Below are positions 46,181 through 54,348 of a stretch of 64,000 nucleotides of DNA, piece after piece (within the stretch, counting starts at the first letter, position 1; every line of letters starts with the position of its first letter). Origin of the DNA: Paludibacter sp. Lineage in GTDB: Bacteria > Bacteroidota > Bacteroidia > Bacteroidales > Paludibacteraceae. The DNA is taken from NCBI GenBank assembly GCA_019163375.1, contig JAFLKK010000005.1, positions 97,511-161,510 of the forward strand. Reading direction: 5' to 3'. Below the pieces are notes generated by a model. The model had not been told where the DNA came from. It did not search any database and was given only the letters and a program-made list of their open reading frames with translations. Made by a program: the position numbers and the translations under genes.

Positions 46181-46215
46181 AAAGCCGCTAAGCAAAAATG
46201 TTTAGCGGCTTTCTT
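46181..46215 (+). terminator. Rho-independent terminator after aspS
   Basis: AAAGCCGCTAA and TTAGCGGCTTT form an 11-bp stem and are followed by a short T-rich stretch. Confidence 0.75.
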
Positions 46216-46337
46216 CATCTATGGGCTTCAGTTTTATCCAAAAGTAATGATGAAGTATTCTATGTTAATTCAATCATCTAACAATGGAGTAGGGGAGTTA
46301 ATTAAAATAAAAGTCAAAACACTCTAATCTACCATAT

Positions 46338-46372
46338 TTGTCAACTATCAATTATCAACTGTCAACTTGTAA
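46338..46372. repeat. CAACTATCAATTATCAACTG-type repeat before the phnA gene
   Basis: GTCAACTATCAATTATCAAC then TGTCAACTTGTAATT is a run of CAAYTAT-like 7-mers close to the 3' end of the phnA-like gene. It resembles 7233-7268. Confidence 0.5.
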
Positions 46373-46377
46373 TTAGA

Positions 46378-46719
46378 TCATCCCTTTTTGAGGAAGCAGG
46401 TTTTCAATACCAAGCTGGTACCATCTATTTTGCAATCAACTTCTTCGTGGTTGTCAGTAAGGCGAATGCTTTTTACTTTTGTGCCACGTTTCAGTACCAG
46501 GCTCGAGCCGCGTACTTTCAAATCTTTTATTAATGTTACGCTATCGCTGTCCATCAATTCTGTTCCGTTGCTATCTCGGGGAGTAGTGTCAACAATTTCT
46601 TCTGTAGAAGCTTCATTACTAAACTCATGGCTACAATCCGGACATACATACATCATTATTGACGAATCGTAGTAAGTGTTTTCCATTCCACACTTAGGAC
46701 ATTTTGGATCTTTGTTCAT
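46378..46719 (-). CDS. PhnA/YjdM-family zinc-ribbon protein
   Basis: This 113-residue protein has an N-terminal zinc ribbon CPKCGMENTYYDSSIMMYVCPDC (two CxxC pairs) and a C-terminal SH3-like domain (SVTLIKDLKVRGSSLVLKRGTKVKSI). This is the YjdM/PhnA family, named after phosphonate genes, although no phosphonate genes are nearby and the function is unknown. The ATG at 46717-46719 sits 27 nt from a perfect promoter. Confidence 0.9.
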   Translation of the reverse strand: MNKDPKCPKCGMENTYYDSSIMMYVCPDCSHEFSNEASTEEIVDTTPRDSNGTELMDSDSVTLIKDLKVRGSSLVLKRGTKVKSIRLTDNHEEVDCKIDGTSLVLKTCFLKKG

Positions 46720-46745
46720 TTAATTCTTTTGGTTTTATTTTGGCG

Positions 46746-46777
46746 CAAAAGTACTAATAATTAACCGGATAGGCAAA
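46746..46777 (-). promoter_or_regulatory. Promoter of the phnA-like gene
   Basis: On the minus strand TTTG (46774-46777) and TACTTTTG (46746-46753) are 20 nt apart, a near-perfect -33/-7 pair. Confidence 0.75.
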
Positions 46778-46779
46778 TT

Positions 46780-47258
46780 TGTTAGAAAAGCAATTTGCTT
46801 ACGATACCCTAAATTATACCAACTATTGAGAGCTCCTGAGAATTGAATATTTGCGACGAGCCCTTAGTCTTATACGGAATAGGGCATTCTCATGCGATTT
46901 AAATCACATGAGATGTAACCATCTTTTTTATTATTTTCAGTGAGAATCAGAATTCCGATAATTCTATTTTACATAATATAAATTATAAGAAATTACTTGT
47001 ACAAAATGAACAAGTACAATTAAAGTAATTAAATGACCTCGCATAATCTACTAAGCTAAAATGATGAATCCGAAATAAACGGAAAATAGTTGATGAAAAC
47101 GAATATTGGAAAAATATAAACTATGGAAAGAATAACAGAGACCTGCACACATCAAAAAATGCACGATCAAAAAATAATCGTGCATTCATGTATAAGATGA
47201 AAACTGACATGCAAACTAAAATAGAAAAAACATTTCGCTCAATCAGGTAGAATTATTT
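46780..47258. other. Gene-free region, about 480 bp
   Basis: I see no credible coding frame in this stretch. The only clear structure is a hairpin ATGCACGAT (47159-47167) with ATCGTGCAT (47177-47185), which has no T run. It separates the promoter of the phnA-like gene from the 3' end of the gene at 47261 and marks the start of the accessory part of the window. Confidence 0.4.
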
Positions 47259-47260
47259 AT

Positions 47261-47665
47261 TTACAATGCTTTCCACTGGAGTCCACTTAACATAGTAATA
47301 ATAGTCATACTCATGCTATTGGCATTCATCCATTTTAATAACTCAGAATTAGTTTGGTTAATAATAGCTACCTTACTTTCTGGATGTGGCAAACAGAAAT
47401 AATAAGTTTTGAAATTGGTAAATTTAAGCCAGTAGCAGGCAATTGATTTATCGCCGGTTCTGATTAATTGTCCTAACTCCGCACGTTTCTGTCCACTATT
47501 AATTATATGAATTGATTTAAGTTCATAGCCTTTTTTCATATCCAGACCAGCATCAACCTGAATCTTCAACCCCTTTGTTACATAATTAAATTCTTCCTCA
47601 GTAGTTTGACAAAAAGTATAAGTACTTACAAACAATACAATTAGCAATAGTAAAATCTTTTTCAT
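47261..47665 (-). CDS. Secreted hypothetical protein
   Basis: This 134-residue protein has an N-terminal signal peptide (MKKILLLLIVLFVSTYTFCQ) with cleavage likely near residue 20; the Cys at 19 is only a weak lipobox. The mature part (TTEEEFNYVTKGLKIQVDAG and onward) has a beta-rich look. I do not recognise a family. It is on the same strand as the LuxR-type regulator at 47847-48632, which lies upstream of it, and could be co-expressed. Confidence 0.7.
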   Translation of the reverse strand: MKKILLLLIVLFVSTYTFCQTTEEEFNYVTKGLKIQVDAGLDMKKGYELKSIHIINSGQKRAELGQLIRTGDKSIACYWLKFTNFKTYYFCLPHPESKVAIINQTNSELLKWMNANSMSMTIITMLSGLQWKAL

Positions 47666-47846
47666 GTGCTTGATTTATGATTAGCGAAGATGTTCGCTAA
47701 ACCTTCACAAACATAATACTTTTTCCCCGATTATTCACATTTTATATGATAAAAACGAAACACACTCAGAAGCTTTAACGGATCGAAATCCAATCTGTTT
47801 TTTGTCTTTCAAACACAGCTATTTTTGAAAAAAACGTCTCATTTTT

Positions 47847-48632
47847 TTATCGTAGCTCAAGCTGTTCGGATAAACTGCAAGCCATATTTATAGAATTTAC
47901 ATATAATTTGCTGTGAATATTTGCACAATGTTTTCGCACAGTTGTCTCTTCAATTTCGAATATATTTGCAATTTGTGCTTTGGTAAATCCCTTATCTACA
48001 AAATATAATATATCTTTTTCTTTCTTTGTTAGATGCGGAACTTCAAATTCCCACACTTTTTTAAATAAATGAATCTGACGGCCGGGATGAACTGAAAATA
48101 ACTGATAGCGTTCATCATTTTCTGCATTAAAAATTTTACAAGGCTGCGAACTAATCATTATGAGCCATGGATTATCGTTTTCATCGCTCATAATAAGATT
48201 AATTTTGTGTATTTGACACTGGAAATCAACTTCGTTTAACATTATTCGCCGCTGATAAACCAATACAAATTCGTTCTGTTGTCTGGGGCTGAGTAACATT
48301 AAAAATCTATATGCCGCAATTTGCAATTTGAGTAAAAACATACGATCATCTACATGCGTCATCTCCCATATATAGTTTCCGTTACGCAGTGCACAAAGAG
48401 ACAGATTCAATTTGTTTGCTACACTTTCTTTGGCTGATTGATGTGCGATAACTTGTCCTTTTTGAAAATCATAAATTGTATAAGATTTACCTTCAATCTG
48501 TGCCAAAGTTTTAATATTTTTTATCCAAATGTCCCTTTCTATTTCTTTTTGAGGACTGATAACATAGCTGTTATTTTGAAAATAATTTCTTAATTCTTGC
48601 TTCAAAGCTTCGAATTTATAATAATTGTTCAT
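47847..48632 (-). CDS. LuxR/FixJ-type helix-turn-helix regulator
   Basis: This 261-residue protein has a C-terminal LuxR-type helix-turn-helix (about 193-255): PHLTKKEKDILYFVDKGFTKAQIA, then the recognition helix EETTVRKHCANIHSKL. The N-terminal 190 residues have no receiver domain with Asp-Asp-Lys, and no HPt or PAS motif I can name. It resembles the ligand- or PAS-like N-termini of Bacteroidota LuxR solo regulators. Immediately upstream lie 230 bp of non-coding DNA and then an orphan hairpin. Confidence 0.8.
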   Translation of the reverse strand: MNNYYKFEALKQELRNYFQNNSYVISPQKEIERDIWIKNIKTLAQIEGKSYTIYDFQKGQVIAHQSAKESVANKLNLSLCALRNGNYIWEMTHVDDRMFLLKLQIAAYRFLMLLSPRQQNEFVLVYQRRIMLNEVDFQCQIHKINLIMSDENDNPWLIMISSQPCKIFNAENDERYQLFSVHPGRQIHLFKKVWEFEVPHLTKKEKDILYFVDKGFTKAQIANIFEIEETTVRKHCANIHSKLYVNSINMACSLSEQLELR

Positions 48633-48874
48633 GGTTAAAAATAGTTAAGTTGTATCTGTTTATAGCAACTAAAGTTCTTAAATTTAATCAATTAAAATGT
48701 AAACATCATAATTCAGTCCTATATCTCGCAAGAGTGGACACTCCCCTACTCCACCTTCTGTTTAAATTTTAAGAGCATCTTATCACGACTCGACCTACTT
48801 TTAATTGATTATTTTTTAGCTGTGTTGTAAATATAGATTGCTCAATCCAAACCTGCAAGAAATTTTTTAATTTT

Positions 48875-48912
48875 CTTATAAAAAATACTCCGAAGGGAGT
48901 ATTTTTTATAAG
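48875..48912. terminator. Orphan perfect hairpin with terminator-like arms
   Basis: CTTATAAAAAATACTCC (48875-48891) and GGAGTATTTTTTATAAG (48896-48912) are exact complements with a GAAG loop. A and T runs within the arms give it terminator character on both strands, yet no gene ends here on either strand. Confidence 0.55.
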
Positions 48913-49032
48913 ATTTATTTACTATTATTTTACAGTTATAATAATACAACCGGTTAGTAGAAACGAAAGATAATATAGTAAGCAGGAAACTAATATATCA
49001 ACCAGCTATAACTTATCAACTAATTTCTATTA

Positions 49033-49284
49033 ATGCTAAGGAATAAGCTATTACTAAGAAGTATTACTACATTCATGACAAGTAATAAGGCAATAATGGT
49101 TATGAATGCTTCATTACTGACCATTAATAGTCTATTCATGACAAGTAATATGCCATTAATGGTTATGAATGCTTCATTCCTAACAAGTAATGCTCTATTC
49201 ATGACAAGTAATACCTTATTAATGGTCATGAATGCTTCATTCCTAACAAGTAATACTTTATTAATGATCATGAATAGAGCATTA
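49033..49284. repeat. Twelve phased 21-bp repeats
   Basis: The 252 bp divide exactly into twelve 21-mers with no indel. Typical units are ATGACAAGTAATACCTTATT, ATGGTCATGAATGCTTCATT and CTAACAAGTAATGCTCTATT (each plus A or C); three unit types alternate to give a 63-bp higher-order period. Ten units contain AAT-N5-ATT, a dyad such as AATGCTTCATT. Both strands stay open as reading frames through it: the plus strand (49033-49293) reads as heptads with Asn in the fourth position (MVMNASF, LTSNALF, MTSNTLL), which follows from the 21-bp unit. I treat it as DNA repeat rather than a gene because no ribosome-binding site or composition supports translation. Confidence 0.85.
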
Positions 49285-49383
49285 CTGATATAGAAAACTG
49301 CAGTGCAATACTAATTATTCATTGATTAACAGAAACTTATATATTTCTTAATCATAACAATAATCATTAAAATTTATCGAATT

Positions 49384-50010
49384 ATGACAAAAGCAAAAGT
49401 AATTGTTGATTTTTCAGCAAATCGTTATTCCGACCTGGAGTTAAAGAACATAGCGGAAACTATCGGAGAAGATCTTTTAAACAGTACCACCTTTCAGTCA
49501 CTGAATGAAATGGCAAATGCAATTAAAAGTCAGGCAACTGATTTTGGCTCGTGGCTAATTAAAATGCCCGAAGGCAACAAACAAGTTACCCTGTCTAAAA
49601 ACCAGTCGAGGGGTCTGTTAGAAAATTCACTGAGCACTGCCGCCATCAAAGTGCAGGACTTAAGTAATGGTGATGAGAAACTTATCCTTAGTGCCGGTTT
49701 TGAAGTAAAGCGTAAACGGGCTCCGGTAGGCTTGCTCGATCGTCCTGAGAACGTGATTGCTAAAGCAGGACCTACGCGCGGTAGTTTGGAAATCAGTTGG
49801 AATGTAGTACCCAACGCGTATCTGTACGAAGTGCAATACACCGAAGCACCCGCTACTGTGGATAGCAAATGGTCACATACTTCGAGCACCAAGCATAAGA
49901 TGGTCATCGACGGCTTAACCCGTGGCAAAGCGTACGTCATACAGGTAGCCGCTGCCGGTTCAGATCCCGGCCGTGTGTGGAGCGATGAGATGATCAGTTA
50001 TGTGATGTAA
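49384..50010 (+). CDS. Fibronectin type III domain protein
   Basis: This 208-residue protein lacks a signal peptide. Its first 120 residues (MTKAKVIVDFSANRYSDLEL onward) are a helical or mixed region seen in a Bacteroidota family. A fibronectin III domain follows, about residues 118-205: PENVIAKAGPTRGSLEISWNVVPNAY, ending GKAYVIQVAAAGSDPGRVW. Base composition is more GC-rich than the defence genes that follow. The 21-bp repeat array ends 99 bp upstream, so the array may control this gene. The function is unknown. Confidence 0.8.
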   Translation: MTKAKVIVDFSANRYSDLELKNIAETIGEDLLNSTTFQSLNEMANAIKSQATDFGSWLIKMPEGNKQVTLSKNQSRGLLENSLSTAAIKVQDLSNGDEKLILSAGFEVKRKRAPVGLLDRPENVIAKAGPTRGSLEISWNVVPNAYLYEVQYTEAPATVDSKWSHTSSTKHKMVIDGLTRGKAYVIQVAAAGSDPGRVWSDEMISYVM

Positions 50011-50040
50011 CTCTCCTCTCCCACTCATTATCAACAATAA

Positions 50041-50073
50041 ACCGTAGAAACCAACCCGTTTCTACGGTTTTTG
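50041..50073 (+). terminator. Terminator after the fibronectin III gene
   Basis: ACCGTAGAAAC and GTTTCTACGGT form a stem with a 6-nt loop and are followed by TTTTTG. Confidence 0.8.
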
Positions 50074-50149
50074 TTTAAGGACATCAAGTAAAATTTCAAA
50101 TTGTTTAAATGTTTTTTAATAAACTGTATTAAGTAAATAATTATTTTCG

Positions 50150-50157
50150 TATTTTTG
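50150..50157 (+). promoter_or_regulatory. -7 box of the Gabija-like module
   Basis: TATTTTTG matches TAnnTTTG, 77 nt before the first gene. I see no clear TTTG at -33. Confidence 0.5.
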
Positions 50158-50234
50158 AGGTCGAAATTGTAGAAGATATTTTTTTGATTTGAAAAGGACT
50201 TATATACTAAATTATCACAATAACAAATTAATCA

Positions 50235-51950
50235 ATGGCTATAATACATTCATTAAAAATATCAAACTTTCGAGGAATAAAAAGTTTTGAACAAATTTTT
50301 GAAGACCACGATTTTGTATGTATTGTTGGTCGAGGTGATACTGGAAAAACAACAATACTTGATGCAATCTCATATGTCTTATCTCCAAACTGGAATATAA
50401 CATTCTACGATACTGATTTTAATAATTGTGACATAGATACTCCAATTGAAATAGAGATATCAATCTCAGATGTACCTTCAAGGTTGCTACAATTAGATAA
50501 GTTTGGTAGTTATATTCGTTTCTTAAATTTAAGTACAAAGGTAATACAAGATGATTATATAGATGATGCAATACCTATTTTGACAATACACTTAAAAGTT
50601 GAAAGGGATTTAGAACCAATATGGTACGTTTCAAGTTGCAAGGGTGAAACAAAAGAAATAAAATCAAATGATAGATCTAAATTAAATGTTTTTCTTGTTT
50701 CGGATTTTATAAATCAACATTTCTCATGGAATAAAGGAACCCCATTATATTCTTTACTTAAACAAGCAGATGGAACAACAGAAAATACTTCAATAGTTAT
50801 TGATGCATTAAGAAATGCAAAGGAGAAAGTAAATGATGCAGACTTTACTCATTTAGATCCAGTTATTGATATTATAAAAACGATTGCTGCAAGCTTAGGT
50901 ATTGATATAGCAAATACATTAACAAGTATTGATTTAAAGGATCTTTCAATAAAAGATGGGAGGATATGTCTCCATGATGAAAATATTCCGTTTAGATTAA
51001 AAGGTAAAGGATCAAAAAGATTAATTTCAATTGGAATTCAAATTGCATTAGCAAAACTGGGAGGAATTATATTAATCGATGAATTAGAACAAGGATTAGA
51101 ACCTGATAGAGTAAAACATTTAATTAGAACTTTATATAACAATAACAAAAAAAACAAAACACAGATATTTATTACAACACACTCTCAGAATGTCGTTGAA
51201 GAACTTGAATGTGATAATTTATTTTTTTTGAATAATGACTCAGGTGTTCTTACAGGTAATTTTATACCTAGTGAAGACAAATATCAAAGTCTTATACGTT
51301 TTTGTCCATCAGCTATATATGCTAAAAAAATTATTGTTTGCGAAGGTAAAACTGAAATTGGTATTTGTAGGGCTTTAGATCAATATAGAATTAATACTGG
51401 TTCTTCAAGCTTTACAACAAATAATGTGGTTTATGTTGATGGAAGTGGATCTTCCTTTACTGATAGAGCTTTGAGATTAAAAAAACTTGAACTTGAAGTT
51501 TGTATTTTATCTGATTCCGATAGAGATGAAACATTAAACCCTACTAAGGATGAATTACTTGCTGCAGGAATAATAATTATTGACTGGGAAGCTGGGAAGT
51601 CAATAGAAAGACAAATATTTGATGATCTTCCTTGGAATGGGATTGTTAATCTAGTTGATTATCGCATTAAAGACAAAAAAGGTAATATTAAGTCTGTAAT
51701 TGATTCAATCAATGAATTTTCAGTTATTCCATTGACTCCAAATTGGAAGGAAACCCCAACAGATGAAATAAGAGATTCAATTTATCAAGCATGCACAAAA
51801 AAAGTACCTAAACCAGATGAAGACAAATCATGGTTTAAAAGAATTGATCATGGAGAAGAATTAGGTAATATAATCTTTGATTATTTCGAAGAGATGAAAG
51901 GTAAAAGATTACATATAAAATTGCAAGAACTATCTAATTGGATTGGTTAA
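50235..51950 (+). CDS. OLD-family ATPase/TOPRIM nuclease, GajA-like
   Basis: This 571-residue protein has an N-terminal ABC-type ATPase: LKISNFRGIKSFE, Walker A GRGDTGKT at 32-39, Walker B ILIDELEQGLEP near 278-290, and THSQNVVEELE as the His switch. A C-terminal TOPRIM nuclease domain follows, with the catalytic Glu370 in VCEGKTE and the metal-binding DSDRDE at 427-432. The size and domain order match GajA of Gabija, a tetrameric nuclease that nicks phage DNA when nucleotides are depleted. The stop codon shares a base with the start of the helicase gene, as expected of a translationally coupled pair. AT-rich composition differs from neighbours and suggests transfer. Confidence 0.85.
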   Translation: MAIIHSLKISNFRGIKSFEQIFEDHDFVCIVGRGDTGKTTILDAISYVLSPNWNITFYDTDFNNCDIDTPIEIEISISDVPSRLLQLDKFGSYIRFLNLSTKVIQDDYIDDAIPILTIHLKVERDLEPIWYVSSCKGETKEIKSNDRSKLNVFLVSDFINQHFSWNKGTPLYSLLKQADGTTENTSIVIDALRNAKEKVNDADFTHLDPVIDIIKTIAASLGIDIANTLTSIDLKDLSIKDGRICLHDENIPFRLKGKGSKRLISIGIQIALAKLGGIILIDELEQGLEPDRVKHLIRTLYNNNKKNKTQIFITTHSQNVVEELECDNLFFLNNDSGVLTGNFIPSEDKYQSLIRFCPSAIYAKKIIVCEGKTEIGICRALDQYRINTGSSSFTTNNVVYVDGSGSSFTDRALRLKKLELEVCILSDSDRDETLNPTKDELLAAGIIIIDWEAGKSIERQIFDDLPWNGIVNLVDYRIKDKKGNIKSVIDSINEFSVIPLTPNWKETPTDEIRDSIYQACTKKVPKPDEDKSWFKRIDHGEELGNIIFDYFEEMKGKRLHIKLQELSNWIG

Positions 51951-53434
51951 TGGATATTGAAGATTTTATATTGCAACCTAAATCAATGTTGATTGCACCT
52001 GCAGGATATGGTAAAACATATACCATTGCATCTTGCTTGCATTATATTGAAGAACATAAACTAGGTAAGCATCTAATATTAACTCATACACATGCAGGAA
52101 TTATCTCTATTAAAGAAAAACTGAATAAATTAAAAGTATCTACAAGTTTTTATTCAGTTGAAACTATAACAAGTTTTGCTCAAAAATTTGTTTTATCATT
52201 TTATAGAGGTGAAATATATAACCAAGAAGACAATGAACATTACTATTCTTTTATAATTGCAAAAGCAACAGAAATAATTAAAATCAAGCCAATTACTGAA
52301 ATAATTAAAGAATCATATACAGGTCTATTTGTTGATGAATATCAAGATTGTACAATAGACCAACATGCATTAATTTTAGAAATTTCCAATTTATTAAAAA
52401 CACATATACTAGGGGACCCATTACAAGGTATCTTTAGTTTTGCAGGGACACTTGTAAATTTAGAAAGTAATATTGATATGGGAGAATTTCTTCAGCATCA
52501 ACAAATACTTGAAACTCCTTGGAGATGGAAAAATGGAAATAATGAGGAACTAGGTAAACAATTAGGAAATATTAGAACTGAATTAATTGACAACAAACAA
52601 ATAAAAATTTCAAATCATAAAGCAATAGAAACTATAATAACTAATGACTACCTTAATGAGAAAAGGAAGATTTATGAAATAATAAAAAATAATGATAGTG
52701 TGCTATTCATTGATCCAGGTTCATACGATATTGACTCTAGAATAAAGTTTCTTCAACAATTTTCTAATATTCCTATATTGATTGAATCAATTGATGATAA
52801 GAATTTTTATTTATTAGCAAATAAAATTGATGAGATTACTGCTGTTAATGTTATTCATGTTTTAAAGGAAGTTTTAATAAAAATCTCAAATGAATCACTC
52901 GTAAAAAAATGGTTTAATGATAAAGACCTTATAAAGAAACAATCAATTGAAGATCAAGATGCATCGAAAGCGCTCTCAATTTCAATAAACAACTTTAAAC
53001 TGACGTTATCAAAACATGAGATTAAAATTATGATTCAAGAATTTTTTAAATTACCTGATGCAAAATCCAAATGTTATAGAAAAGACTTATTTAATTCGTT
53101 AGTATCAACAATTGAAGATGCTGAAATTAATAAAATATCAGTATACGAAGCAATGGTAAAAAGAAGAAATAACATTAGAAGAATTGGCAGAAAGGTATAT
53201 GGTAAATGTATAGGAACGACATTATTGACAAAGGGATTGGAATTTGATACAGTCATTGTTTTAAATGCACATAAGTTTAATGACATGAAAAACCTTTATG
53301 TTGCTTTGACACGTGCATCTAAAAATTTGATTGTGTTTACCGATAATCCGATTTTAAGTTTTATCCCTAAAAAAACACCTAAAGTAAGATCAGTGAAAGA
53401 TTTTAGTCAGATGCAATTATTGTTTGAAGAATAG
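51950..53434 (+). CDS. UvrD/Rep-like SF1 helicase, GajB-like
   Basis: I use the ATG at 51950, which overlaps the previous stop (TAATG); a TTG four codons earlier is less likely. The result is 494 residues. Walker A is APAGYGKT at 16-23, motif II is DEYQDC at 129-134, motif III is ILGDPLQGIFSFAG (about 154-167), and the C-terminal motifs V/VI are LTKGLEFDTVIVLN and LYVALTRASKNLIVF (about 448). Class 2 OLD nucleases pair with a helicase of this type. GajB senses DNA termini in Gabija and stimulates the nuclease. The length equals that of characterised GajB, as far as I recall it. Confidence 0.85.
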   Translation: MDIEDFILQPKSMLIAPAGYGKTYTIASCLHYIEEHKLGKHLILTHTHAGIISIKEKLNKLKVSTSFYSVETITSFAQKFVLSFYRGEIYNQEDNEHYYSFIIAKATEIIKIKPITEIIKESYTGLFVDEYQDCTIDQHALILEISNLLKTHILGDPLQGIFSFAGTLVNLESNIDMGEFLQHQQILETPWRWKNGNNEELGKQLGNIRTELIDNKQIKISNHKAIETIITNDYLNEKRKIYEIIKNNDSVLFIDPGSYDIDSRIKFLQQFSNIPILIESIDDKNFYLLANKIDEITAVNVIHVLKEVLIKISNESLVKKWFNDKDLIKKQSIEDQDASKALSISINNFKLTLSKHEIKIMIQEFFKLPDAKSKCYRKDLFNSLVSTIEDAEINKISVYEAMVKRRNNIRRIGRKVYGKCIGTTLLTKGLEFDTVIVLNAHKFNDMKNLYVALTRASKNLIVFTDNPILSFIPKKTPKVRSVKDFSQMQLLFEE

Positions 53435-53585
53435 TTTACTTCACTTGTTCATAGTGTAATCATTTGTAGAATGGTCCTACCTCATCACTTTTAAAAGCTA
53501 GACTTTTTCTTTATTCGAATTTATTTAGAAAGAATCTGTTGGAATTATATAAGAATCTGAGATATTATCTTTTGATATAGCTATT

Positions 53586-53670
53586 CAACCACTCCGTGGT
53601 TGGTTGTTTTGTTTTCGTATTCAACCATGCATTGCATTCATGGATAATCATATTCAATTCCTTCGGAATT
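53586..53670. repeat. Cluster of three REP-like palindromes
   Basis: CAACCAC-TCC-GTGGTTG (53586-53602), CCATG-N9-CATGG (53625-53643) and AATTCC-TTC-GGAATT (53656-53670) lie within 85 bp between the helicase and the DUF2238 gene. Similar GTTCC-TAC-GGAAC lies at 56458-56470. Confidence 0.6.
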
Positions 53671-53729
53671 ATAAGATAGAGATATGTGGGAAAAGATATA
53701 TTTAAACTGTAAAAATAACATATAGAGTA

Positions 53730-54338
53730 ATGACTAAAATCAGAATATTCATCATATTGTTTTTTATTGGGTTGATAGTATCGGGTATATATCCTCATGA
53801 TTATTTCACCTGGATACTTGAAGTATTTCCCGGTATCATCGGCTTTATGGTATTAATGTTCAGCTTTAAGAAGTTTCGGTTTACAGACTTTACCTATATC
53901 TTTATACTGATTCATTGTTACATTCTGTTTATTGGCGGTCATTATACCTATGCCGAAGTACCGTTGTTTGATTGGATAAAAGAATTATTGCATCAAAGTC
54001 GGAATAATTATGATAAGGTAGGTCATTTTGCTCAGGGTTTTATTCCGGCTATGGTTGTTCGCGAATTGTTTGTGCGGCTCGAAATAGTAAAACGTGGAAA
54101 ATGGTTGTCATTTCTTTGTGTTTGTGTCTGTTTTAGCATAAGTGGACTGTATGAACTGTTTGAATGGTTTGTAGCTGTTGCTTCAGGTCAATCGGCCGAA
54201 GCATTTCTGGGAACTCAAGGTTATGTTTGGGATACCCAATCGGATATGCTATTTGCTTTAATTGGTGCAGTTTGTATGGTTGTATTTGTGTCGGGTATTC
54301 AGGATGAGTATATCGATAAAATAAGTATTAAATATTAA
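53730..54338 (+). CDS. DUF2238-family membrane protein (YjdF-like)
   Basis: This 202-residue protein has about six transmembrane helices, beginning RIFIILFFIGLIVSGIYPHDYFTWILEV. The family motifs HYTYAEVPLFDWIKELL, NNYDKVGHFAQGFIPAMVVREL, SGLYELFEWFVA and LGTQGYVWDTQSDMLFALIG are all present. The acidic and His residues in YDKVGHF and YELFEW suggest metal or proton handling, but the function is unknown. It starts a co-oriented group that includes the repeat protein 11 bp downstream. Confidence 0.9.
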   Translation: MTKIRIFIILFFIGLIVSGIYPHDYFTWILEVFPGIIGFMVLMFSFKKFRFTDFTYIFILIHCYILFIGGHYTYAEVPLFDWIKELLHQSRNNYDKVGHFAQGFIPAMVVRELFVRLEIVKRGKWLSFLCVCVCFSISGLYELFEWFVAVASGQSAEAFLGTQGYVWDTQSDMLFALIGAVCMVVFVSGIQDEYIDKISIKY

Positions 54339-54348
54339 ATATCTAACT

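Noticed and set aside
47159-47185. Terminator before the secreted hypothetical gene
   Set aside because: ATGCACGAT / ATCGTGCAT is a clear hairpin but no T run follows on either strand, and no gene ends there.
49033-49293. CRISPR array reading of the 21-bp repeats
   Set aside because: There are no unique spacers between constant repeats: every 21-mer is a variant of the same unit. No cas gene lies in the window.
49033-49293. Protein-coding gene of Asn-containing heptads over the repeat array
   Set aside because: Both strands are open because the unit is 21 bp and lacks stop triplets. No ribosome-binding site or promoter supports translation of either frame.
50235-53434. Plain DNA repair (RecF/UvrD) pair
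   Set aside because: The ATPase has a C-terminal TOPRIM nuclease absent from RecF, the helicase is too short for UvrD or AddA, and the pair is AT-rich and isolated from repair genes.
53565-53798. 77-codon minus-strand frame between the helicase and DUF2238 genes
   Set aside because: It overlaps the start of the DUF2238 gene and consists mostly of palindromes. No domain or signal peptide is present.
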